Below, piece after piece: positions 1 through 7,200 of a stretch of 9,551 bases of DNA (positions are counted from its first letter, which is position 1; each line of letters starts with the position of its first letter). The position numbers were made by a program, and so were the translations under genes. The notes under the pieces are model-generated. The model was not told the origin of the DNA. It did no database searches and saw only the letters and a list, made by a program, of their open reading frames with translations. The stretch covers positions 1 to 9,551 of the forward strand of contig CAZLLV010000321.1 in the NCBI GenBank assembly GCA_964560325.1, read 5' to 3'. Origin of the DNA: CAZLLV01 sp964560325. Its GTDB lineage: Bacteria > Acidobacteriota > Thermoanaerobaculia > Multivoradales > DATKCC01.

Positions 1-1896
1 GCAGAGCTTGCCGATCGACCGCTCGAGCTGCCGCACACCGGCCTCCCGCGTGTAGCGGCTGATCACGTCGGCCACCGCCTGCTCGGAGATCTCGATCTGC
101 TCCTCGGTCAGGCCGTTCTCGCGGATCTGGCGCGGGTTCAGGTAGCGCTTGGCGATCTCGAGCTTCTCGCGCTCGGTGTAGCCGGAGAACTCGACCACCT
201 CCATGCGGTCGAGGAGCGGCCCCGGGATGTTCTGGATGAAGTTCGCCGTGGCGACGAACAGCACCTCGGACAGGTCGTACGGCACGCCCAGGTAGTGATC
301 GGTGAAGGTGTCGTTCTGCGCCGGGTCGAGCACCTCGAGCAGCGCGCTCGCCGGGTCGCCCTGGTACGAGACGCCGAGCTTGTCGACCTCGTCGAGCAGG
401 AAGACCGGGTTCTTCGTGCCGGCCTGCCGCATGCCCTGGATGATCCGGCCCGGCATCGCGCCGACGTAGGTGCGCCGGTGGCCGCGGATGTCGGCCTCGT
501 CGCGCACGCCGCCGAGCGACACGCGGACGTACTTGCGGCCCATCGAGCGGGCGATCGACTTCGCGACCGAGGTCTTGCCCACGCCGGGCGGGCCGACGAA
601 GAGCAGGATCGGACCCTTGCTCCCCTTCTCGTCCGGGTGGCCCGGAATCTCCTCCGGCACCTCCGGCACCTCGGGCGCCTCGCCCGGCTCGTCGGCGGCG
701 GCGAAGGAGTAGCCCTCCGAGCCCGCGGCCCCAGCGACCGATCCCGCGTTGAACGGCTCGGGGAAGCTGCCCTCGGGCAGAGTCCCCTCGCCCACGATCA
801 CCGGCGGCACGTCGACGTGCGTCTCGTCGGCCTCCGCCTCCGGGGCCTCCTCCCGATCGCGCGCCTCGCGAAGCTGGCGCACCGCCAGGAACTCGAGCAC
901 GCGGTCCTTCACGTCCTCCAGGCCGTAGTGATCCTCGTCGAGGATCTCCTCCGCCTGGGCGAGGTCGAGGTGGTCCTCGCTCCGCTCGCTCCACGGCAGC
1001 TCGGCGATCGTCTCGAGGAAGGTCCGGATGACCTGGGACTCCATCGCCTCCCGGTTCATGCGGCCGAACCGGCCGAGCTCGCGGTCGACCTCGGTGCGCA
1101 CGGCCTCGGGAAGGTCCTTCTCGGCCAGCTGTGTACGCAGCTCCTCGAGCTGCTCCTCGCCGCCGTCCTCGCCGAGCTCCTTCTGGATCGCCTTGAGCTG
1201 CTCGCGCAGGAACATCTCGCGCTGGCGCCCGCCGAGCTCCTCCTGGACCTTCGACTTGATGTCCTCCTGCGCCTCGATGACGTGGATCTGGCGCTGGACG
1301 TGGACCAGCACGCGGCGCAGCCGCTCCTCGACCGACAGGGTTTCGAGCAGCATCTGCTTCTGGGCGTGCGGGATCTCGCTGTAGCCGGCGACCAGGTCGG
1401 CCAGCCGGCCCGGATCGTCGACGTTCGACAGGAGCTGCTGGACGACCTCGCCCGGCAGGCCGGACTTCTCGCCCAGCTCGGCGGCCTTCTCGCGCGCCTC
1501 GCGGTAGAGGCCGGCGAAGGCCGGCTCGTCGACGTTCTCGTGCGGGTGCTCCTCCGCGTCGCGGACGACGGCCTGGAAGTACCCGTCCTCGTGCTCGGTG
1601 ATCTTGACCGCGATGCCGCGCTCCTCGCCCTGGATGAGGAGCTGCATGCCGTTCAGACCGCGCTGGATCTGGAGGATGCGGGCGACGGTACCGATGGTGT
1701 GGAGATCCTCCGCCGTCGCGTCCTCCTTCGGCTCGCGCTGTGAAACGGCGAAGATCTTCGGGTTCTCGCCGGACGCGAGGGCGACTTCGATCGCCTTCAG
1801 CGTACGGGGGCGGCCGGCTTGTATCGGTGCGGCCACGCCGGGGAACAGGACGAAGTTCCTGAGGGCGAGGACCGGTATCGTGCTGCGTTCGCTCAT
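1..1896 (-). CDS. lon: ATP-dependent endopeptidase Lon, partial (protease domain beyond left edge)
   Basis: Lon is a cytoplasmic AAA+ protease that unfolds and degrades damaged and regulatory proteins. The ATG at 1896 opens 632 codons, still in frame at base 1. Visible in order: the N-terminal substrate-binding domain beginning MSERSTIPVLALRNFVLFPG, a helical linker around residues 190-340, Walker A GPPGVGKT at 435-442, the pore-loop stretch RTYVGAMPG, Walker B FLLDEVDKL with D502 and E503, the sensor-type run ATANFIQNIPGPLLDRMEVV, and the small AAA+ subdomain ending YTREAGVRQLERSIGKLC. The Ser-Lys catalytic dyad would lie off the window. Relative to E. coli Lon the ATPase motifs are shifted by about 79 residues because of an acidic Pro/Glu/Gly-rich insert (residues about 345-426). 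No strong Shine-Dalgarno precedes the start. The gene is divergent from the PAP2 gene and has a sigma54-like element upstream. Identification is certain; the insert is unusual. Confidence 0.97.
   Translation of the reverse strand, partial: MSERSTIPVLALRNFVLFPGVAAPIQAGRPRTLKAIEVALASGENPKIFAVSQREPKEDATAEDLHTIGTVARILQIQRGLNGMQLLIQGEERGIAVKITEHEDGYFQAVVRDAEEHPHENVDEPAFAGLYREAREKAAELGEKSGLPGEVVQQLLSNVDDPGRLADLVAGYSEIPHAQKQMLLETLSVEERLRRVLVHVQRQIHVIEAQEDIKSKVQEELGGRQREMFLREQLKAIQKELGEDGGEEQLEELRTQLAEKDLPEAVRTEVDRELGRFGRMNREAMESQVIRTFLETIAELPWSERSEDHLDLAQAEEILDEDHYGLEDVKDRVLEFLAVRQLREARDREEAPEAEADETHVDVPPVIVGEGTLPEGSFPEPFNAGSVAGAAGSEGYSFAAADEPGEAPEVPEVPEEIPGHPDEKGSKGPILLFVGPPGVGKTSVAKSIARSMGRKYVRVSLGGVRDEADIRGHRRTYVGAMPGRIIQGMRQAGTKNPVFLLDEVDKLGVSYQGDPASALLEVLDPAQNDTFTDHYLGVPYDLSEVLFVATANFIQNIPGPLLDRMEVVEFSGYTEREKLEIAKRYLNPRQIRENGLTEEQIEISEQAVADVISRYTREAGVRQLERSIGKLC
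619..864 (-). other. Acidic low-complexity insert in Lon, before Walker A
   Basis: The segment covers Lon residues about 345-426, between the conserved run LEFLAVRQLR and GPILLFVGPPGVGKT. In ordinary Lon proteins these two blocks are joined by only a few residues (of the type NPDLKGPIL in E. coli). Here about 80 residues rich in Glu, Pro, Ala and Gly intervene, including DREEAPEAEADE and the repetitive APEVPEVPEEIPG. The reading frame and GC-rich codon use continue unbroken, so this is a true protein insertion and not an assembly break. It probably forms a flexible acidic loop near the ATPase ring; that role is inference. Confidence 0.8.
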
Positions 1897-1908
1897 GGGT
1901 AGTCGCTT

Positions 1909-1933
1909 TCTCGTCGGTCTGTCTCTCGTCGGT
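1909..1933 (-). repeat. Two 10-bp direct repeats in the lon leader
   Basis: On the lon strand the decamer ACCGACGAGA occurs twice (1933-1924 and 1918-1909) with a 15-nt period, ending 13 nt before the lon start codon. It lies inside the predicted 5' leader. It may be a protein or RNA binding site, or chance in a GC-rich leader; nothing else identifies it. Confidence 0.4.
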
Positions 1934-1955
1934 TCGACTCGAGGCCCCTGCTATC

Positions 1956-1975
1956 GAATGCAAGACCGCGGCCGG
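1956..1975 (-). promoter_or_regulatory. Sigma54-like -24/-12 promoter element upstream of lon
   Basis: Read on the minus strand, GG at 1973-1972 and GC at 1961-1960 are separated by exactly 10 nt, with the -12 box reading TTGCAT and the -24 box GGCCGC (consensus TGGCACG-N4-TTGCA). The element ends about 60 nt before the lon ATG, a plausible distance for a leader of around 50 nt. The strictly conserved GG and GC are present; the -24 box is only a partial match. The word GTCTTGCATTC is identical to that in the element driving the divergent gene. Confidence 0.45.
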
Positions 1976-1980
1976 GCCGG

Positions 1981-1995
1981 GATTCCGGCGGAATC
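1981..1995. promoter_or_regulatory. 15-bp perfect palindrome, candidate operator or activator site
   Basis: GATTCCG-G-CGGAATC is a perfect 7-1-7 inverted repeat in the lon/PAP2 intergenic region. The one-base spacer makes an RNA hairpin unlikely, so a DNA-binding dimer site is more plausible. It lies 8 bp upstream of the -24 element of lon and about 160-170 bp upstream of the -12 element of the PAP2 gene, a distance usual for a sigma54 activator site at the latter. A related half-length motif, ATTCCGCGGA, occurs at 2155-2164. Confidence 0.4.
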
Positions 1996-2138
1996 GGCCG
2001 GTCCTGCTGCGTTTCGGGGCGTCTCCCGGAGCGCTTCTCGCTCGGCGTCTCGACCCCTGTGGCAGAGATCTGAGGATGGTTCGCTCAGGTCGTAGAAGCG
2101 ATCCGGGGCACGGGAAATTCCACACTCCGTCTCTCCTT

Positions 2139-2157
2139 CGGGCGCTCGTCTTGCATT
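2139..2157 (+). promoter_or_regulatory. Sigma54-like -24/-12 promoter element upstream of the PAP2 gene
   Basis: GG at 2141-2142 and GC at 2153-2154 are separated by exactly 10 nt; the -12 box is TTGCAT and the -24 box GGGCGCT (consensus TGGCACG). The element ends 67-68 nt before the ATG at 2225. It shares the 11-bp word GTCTTGCATTC with the mirror-image element upstream of lon. The match is good at the invariant positions and weaker elsewhere. Confidence 0.45.
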
Positions 2158-2212
2158 CCGCGGAGGACCGTCGTCGTCGCAGGTCCAGACGCTCCCGTCC
2201 ACGATCGTCTCC

Positions 2213-2218
2213 GGAGGA
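2213..2218 (+). promoter_or_regulatory. Ribosome binding site of the PAP2 gene
   Basis: GGAGGA lies 6 nt before the ATG at 2225 and supports that start codon. Confidence 0.7.
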
Positions 2219-2224
2219 CGTCCC

Positions 2225-3133
2225 ATGCCCCCACGCGCCACCGCTCGGCCCGCCCGTATCCCGCTCCTGCCAGCGCTCCTCGCCCTCGGGCTCGTCGCCG
2301 CGGCGGCACACGCTCAGGACGCGCCACCCGAGCCCGAACCGCCCCGCGCGGCGGCGGGCGAGGTCGAAGAGCCGGCCGCGGAGACCCCCGAGGAGCTCGG
2401 CCGCTGGCGCCGCACCGGGCGCACCGTCGCCCGCGACTTCGGCAGCCTCTACGCGCCGCGGCCCCTGCTGCGCATCGGCGGCGCCCTGGCGGTCGGCGGG
2501 CTGATGGCCAACACGTCGGCCGACGAGGAGATCCAGGACTGGTACCGCGAGGATGTCCGAAGCGAGAGCACCGACGACTTCGCCGAAGGCGCCGTGGTGT
2601 TGGGCGACGACTGGGTGGTGCCGACCTTCGTGGTCCTCGGGCTGGTCGGCGAGCTGGCGGCGGACGGGGAGCCGGGCACCGCCGGCTCCGGCCTCTCCGG
2701 CTGGGTGCGCCGCACCGGCCGCGCGGCGATCGTCGGCCTCCCCTCCGTTTACTACCTGCAACAGATCACCGGCGGCAATCGGCCCTCGGACGGCGTCGGC
2801 TCGGGCTGGGAGCCGTTCGACGGCAGCCACGGCGTCTCCGGCCACACCTTCCTGGGCGCCCTCCCCTTCCTCGCGATCGCGCGCATGAGCGAGAGCCGGG
2901 TGGTCGACACCCTCGCGATCGTCGCCTCGACCCTCGCCGGCTGGGCGCGGCTGAACGACGACCAGCACTACCTCTCGCAGGTGATGCTCGGCTGGTACGT
3001 CGCCTGGGAAGCGACCGGCGCGATCGAGCGCAATCACGACAGCGCGCTCGGCGAAGGCGACGAGCGCGCCTACACGGTGACCCCGGTGGCGCTGCCGGAC
3101 GGCGCCGGGCTGACCGTGACCATGAGCTTCTGA
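2225..3133 (+). CDS. Exported PAP2-superfamily phosphatase-like protein with altered motif residues
   Basis: This 302-residue protein has a signal peptide (Arg-rich start, hydrophobic residues about 12-28, likely cleavage after AHA at 30) and then a Pro/Glu-rich linker. PAP2 phosphatases remove phosphate from lipid phosphates or undecaprenyl pyrophosphate at the outer face of the membrane. The three family motifs are recognisable but altered: Q179-x6-R186-P187 where Lys-x6-Arg-Pro is usual, VSGH at 204-207 where PSGH is usual, and R242-x5-H248-x3-Q252 where the last residue is normally the triad Asp. Both histidines and both arginines remain, but the Lys and Asp are replaced by Gln, so activity is uncertain; the HYLSQ form may define a subgroup. 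The C-terminus ends in a strand-like TVTMSF with terminal Phe, as in outer-membrane proteins. The 3' end overlaps the convergent flavoprotein gene by 64 bp. Substrate unknown. Confidence 0.85.
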   Translation: MPPRATARPARIPLLPALLALGLVAAAAHAQDAPPEPEPPRAAAGEVEEPAAETPEELGRWRRTGRTVARDFGSLYAPRPLLRIGGALAVGGLMANTSADEEIQDWYREDVRSESTDDFAEGAVVLGDDWVVPTFVVLGLVGELAADGEPGTAGSGLSGWVRRTGRAAIVGLPSVYYLQQITGGNRPSDGVGSGWEPFDGSHGVSGHTFLGALPFLAIARMSESRVVDTLAIVASTLAGWARLNDDQHYLSQVMLGWYVAWEATGAIERNHDSALGEGDERAYTVTPVALPDGAGLTVTMSF

Positions 3134-4224
3134 CCGGCGCGCCGGCCGGCGTTCGGCCCTCCGCGCCGCCGGGCCCAGAACGGCCGCTCCGGCCACCGGG
3201 CCTCCTCGGCGTAGAACACGCGGTGGTGCCGCAGATAGCCCGCGCGGACACTCTCCAGCCGCTCGCCGTAGCCGTGCGCGAGGGACCGGTCCCCGGTGAG
3301 CGCCGCGTCGACCGCCTCGCCGCCCCGCAGCCCGGTGTAGAGCGCGTCGAACAGGCCCTGCGAGGAGAGCGGGTCGAAGGAGAGCGCGGCGTCGCCGACC
3401 GCGAGCCAGCCATCGCCGTGGAAGCGGTCGAGCCGGGCGCCGGAGGCGTCGGTGGTGCGCGGCGTAGCCTCGGCGGCCGCGGCGTCGAGGTGGCGCCGGA
3501 CGCGGGCCGTCCGCGCCAGCCGCTCGGCCCAGGCGCCCTCGGTGCGGACGATGCCGGCGGCTTCCTCCGCGTCGACGTGGTACGCGACGACCCGGCTCCC
3601 GTCCGGCAGGAGCGCCATGTACCACCAGCCGTCCGGCGCGGCTTCGACCAGCGTCCGCGTGTCCCGGTCCCCCGGCCGGGGCGCGAGCCAGGCGACCAAC
3701 GCCACCAGGGGCGCGTCGCGCCGCCGCCGGGCACCCGCGCCCCGCGCGACGGCCGCGTGCCGGCCGGTGGCGTCGATCAGCCAGCGGGCGTGGAGCGGCT
3801 CACCGCCCGCCCGGAGCTCGACCCGGCAGCCGTCCGGGTCCCGGCTCACGCACCGCACCCGCCCGGGCACGAACACCGCACCCGCTCCCCGCGCCGCCTC
3901 CCGCAGGTCGCGGTCGAAGCGCGGCCGGTCGAGGTGCCAGCCGGGGCCGTGCGGGCTCCGGATCGCGTCCGCGGAGCGCAGGTCGTCCGAGCCCCAGGCC
4001 GAGACGTTCCCGGAGCTCGGCAGGTGCGGCCCCCTCTCCACCCGGTCGAGGAGACCGAGGTCGGAGAGCAGCGGCCGCGCGGCCCCGGGCAGCGACTCGC
4101 CCACCTTCGGCGCCGCCGGATCGACCTGGTCGACGAGAGCCACACGCCGGCCGCCGCGGGCGAGGACGAGGGCCGCCACCGCCCCGGCCGGACCGGCGCC
4201 GGCCACGAGCACGTCCCAGCTCAT
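3070..4224 (-). CDS. LodB-like FAD-dependent oxidoreductase (CTQ maturation flavoprotein)
   Basis: The protein has 384 residues if started at the ATG at 4224, which forms an ATGA overlap with the stop of the upstream oxidase gene. That overlap and the Rossmann start (MSWDVLVAGAGPAGAVAA) decide the start, although the frame stays open much further upstream. Features: FAD dinucleotide motif G9-x-G11-x-x-G14 with acidic D32, the family signature around KVGESLPGAA (40-49), a GWWYMALLP run at 199-207, and the second FAD motif GDAALSFDPLSSQG at 277-290. It belongs to the flavoprotein group that includes LodB/GoxB and flavin-dependent halogenases; the halogenase WxWxIP motif is absent. LodB-type proteins are needed to generate the cysteine-tryptophylquinone of their partner oxidase, and the gene order matches lodA-lodB operons. 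Its 3' end runs 64 bp into the convergent PAP2 gene. Confidence 0.88.
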   Translation of the reverse strand: MSWDVLVAGAGPAGAVAALVLARGGRRVALVDQVDPAAPKVGESLPGAARPLLSDLGLLDRVERGPHLPSSGNVSAWGSDDLRSADAIRSPHGPGWHLDRPRFDRDLREAARGAGAVFVPGRVRCVSRDPDGCRVELRAGGEPLHARWLIDATGRHAAVARGAGARRRRDAPLVALVAWLAPRPGDRDTRTLVEAAPDGWWYMALLPDGSRVVAYHVDAEEAAGIVRTEGAWAERLARTARVRRHLDAAAAEATPRTTDASGARLDRFHGDGWLAVGDAALSFDPLSSQGLFDALYTGLRGGEAVDAALTGDRSLAHGYGERLESVRAGYLRHHRVFYAEEARWPERPFWARRRGGPNAGRRAGQKLMVTVSPAPSGSATGVTV

Positions 4225-7200
4225 CGCGAACGGACGAGACCGTGGGGGAACCGGTTCACCTTCTGGATGTTCGAGAGGTCGGTCACCTCCCCCGGCTCGC
4301 CCGTCGCCTCCACGTCCTCGGCGGCCTCCCGGTCGGCGGGTCGGGCGGTCAGGCGCCCGCCGATCCGCAGCGCCCGTTCCTCCGCGTCCTCCTCGGTACC
4401 CGGCTCCGCCCGCGTCGCCACGTTCACGCCCTTCCAGGCCGGCTCCGGGTGGCGGTCGGACACCTGCATCACCGCCGGGAAGTCCGGATCGTCCGGCAGC
4501 CCCTCGCGCACCTCGACCACGCCCATCTCGCCGAAGTGGTGGATCATGTGGTTGATCTGGTGGGTGTAGCTCTTGTCGAGGCCGAGCGGTGCGTCCCAGT
4601 CGGCCCGGTTGGCGAACGCCTGCTCGCGCTCGGAGAGAGGCAGATCCTCGTCCATCACGATCTCGTACGCCCGCCGGGTCATCACCTGGTTCGGTACACG
4701 CGCCGGCCAGAAGGTCGGCAGGTACGGGTCGTAGGTCTTGTCGTAGCCCGAGCGGCAGGAGGCGGTGTCGGTCTGCCACGGCACGGCCATCCAGCGGCTG
4801 ATCGACCCGGGGCTCTGCCCGCCCTGGATCGGCCCGTCCGGCAGCGTGAGCACGTCGCTCGTGAGCTGCGCCCCGTACGGCACCTCCGGGTCGTTCGGCT
4901 TGCGGTGCTTCAGGCGGAAGGCGCTCGCGTACATCCCGGGCTGGCGCATCGGCCAGGTCATCTCGCACCCGGGGTGGAAGGCGTCGGCGAGGCAGAAGTC
5001 CATCGCGGCGCGGGTCAACGTATCGGGTTGCGCGGCGAGCGGCACCTCGTCGATCGACGCCGGGGGCTCGCGGTCCGGATCGTAGTCGGCGTCGAAGTCC
5101 CCCACCGCCCAGCGCTCGAGCGCCCAGAGCTGGAGGTCGGAGAGCGCGGCGTTCTGGCGCGGCGTGTGGGCCGCGGGCACGCTCATCGCGTCGCCGTAGA
5201 GCCACGGCCACGGCACCGGCGACCAGGCGTCGACGTCGTAGTGCCGGAAGTTGTTCGACAGCACGCGCCGCATCTCGAGGTTCGCGGGCGACGGGTCGTT
5301 CAGCCGTGCGAGCCACTCGGGGGTCGAGAGGTCGAACGGGCTCTCGAACCCGAAGCCGCCGGCGAAGCCCTGGTTCACCCACTGGAGGTGGCTCATGCGC
5401 TCGAAGATCGGCCGAATGTCACCTTCGAACGACGGCCGCTCGGGGTGGGCGAGCATGCCGGCGTCGACCGCGACGCTGCGCATCAGGTCCCACATCGTGC
5501 GCACCGACTTCTGCCGCGGCCCGTAGTTGGGCGGCGCGCAGACCACCCAGGCCGGATCGACCTCCAGCTTCACGCCTTCGAAGACCACCTCCGCCTTCAC
5601 CGGGCCGTCGGAGACGTCGTCGTGCCACCCCTCGTTGTTGGCGAAGGTCACCGCCTTGCCGCCGTCGTACGAGGCGGAGACGCCGTGGCCGCCGAGGACG
5701 ATCAGCCGCCCGGCCTCGTCGGTGCGCAGCTCGCCCAGGTAGACCTCCTTCCCCACGAACTCGCCCTCGAAGCGGTGCCTCTTGCCGGACGTGTCCTCAC
5801 CCGAGATCTTCCGCTCGCCCGGCTCGATGCGCAGCGACGCGCGGTCGGAGACCGTCGAGTTGCGCAGCAGCGACGGCGGCGCGTCCGCCGCCTCCGGGAT
5901 GTCGAGGGCGAGCTGGAACTCGTACCAGGACGCCTTCTGGTTGGCGAGCTCGACGCGCCACTCGATCTTCGCGTCGGCCGCGGTCAGCTCCTGGACCGGC
6001 TGGCCGAGGGCGTTCAGGCCGAAGATGCGGAAGCGCGCCGCCTCCCGCTTCAGGCGCCCCTCCGGGTCGCGGTAGAAGCCGGGCGGCGCGGGCGGCGGGT
6101 TCGGCACCTCCGGCCCGATGTAGAACTCCTCCGGGCTGTTGCCCACCCGGCAGACGCCGATCGGCGGGTAGATCGCCGCCCGGACGATGCAGCGGTCCTC
6201 GACCTCGATCTCGCCCGACGGCTGCTCGCCCCGCCCCTCCTGGTAGCTCGGCGGCGCCGGCTTCTCCGGCTCGGTGAGGGTGACGCCGTTCGCCAGCCGC
6301 CGCTGGTCGGCGCTTCCCTCGTAGACCACCCGGCGCGCCACGGCGATGCTCCCCTGCGGCTCCTGCACCGGCGGCGTGCGCCAGATGTTGAAGGCGAGGT
6401 TCTCGCCGTACTCGGCGTGGCCGCGGGCCTCCACGTCCTGGCGCGGCAGGACCAGGTCGGCCACGTGGACCCAGGGGCTGTCCCAGCGCACGGTCGCCCG
6501 GTCGAGCGGCTCGGTCTCCGGGTCGGTGCGCGGCTGGATCTCGAAGCGGAAGGTCGCGTCGCCGCGCCGCAGCCGGCTCGCGAGGTCGATCGCCAGGTAG
6601 TTCGGATCGTCGAACGGCTCGCCCTCCGGCTGCCCGACCGGGGTCAGCCGGTACTTGACGTAGCGCCGCTCGCCGTCCTTCTCGCCGAAGGCGAACGGCA
6701 GGATCGCCCAGTAGCTCGCCGTCAGGCAGCTCGCCTCCGGCTTCTGCATCTCGTCCAGGATGAGGGCGGTCTCCGGGTGCCGCCGGAGGTAGGCGGGATA
6801 GTCCTTGTCGATCACGCCGGCGGTCGTGAACTCGCAGAACTCCTGCGCGTCGTCGACGAAGAAGACGTCGTGGTTCTGGAGGATGAAGTCGGCCGTGTCC
6901 CCCTCGCCGAAGAGCTTCGGGCCGGGGACGCCGAACAGCTTGATCCCGACGCCGAGGGTGGAGTGGAGATCGGGCGAGGTGGGCTGCGTGTCGCTCGAGA
7001 AGCGTACCCAGCAGGGGAGCTCGCCGTAGGCGAAGGTGCCGATCGCGAGGTCGGGCGGCAGATCGGCCAGCGGCCGGAAGCGACCATAGACCGCCCCGTG
7101 CTGCTTCAAGAAGACCGTCCGCCGCGCCGGCCGCTGCCCGCGCTCGATCCGCTGCCGCTGGATGACATCGACGAACATCTCGTCCAGCCGCTCGGTCGCG

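Noticed and set aside
295..1743. A 482-codon plus-strand open frame opposite lon
   Set aside because: Composition is Leu/Arg/Ala/Asp/His-rich without motifs, and it is fully antisense to unambiguous Lon sequence.
2113..2121. GGAAATTCC near-palindrome as an operator
   Set aside because: It is short (4-bp arms around one base), with no second copy nearby, so it is not supported beyond chance. It could still matter as a lon activator site given its distance.
3070..4224. Reading the flavoprotein as a tryptophan halogenase
   Set aside because: It has the shared FAD fold, but the halogenase WxWxIP motif is not seen, and its operon partner is a LodA-family oxidase, which makes a LodB-type role more likely.
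4225..5382. Upstream extension of the LodB-like frame giving a 770-residue protein
   Set aside because: The extension is out-of-frame reading of the oxidase gene. The Rossmann motif starts right after the ATG at 4224, which also forms the ATGA overlap.
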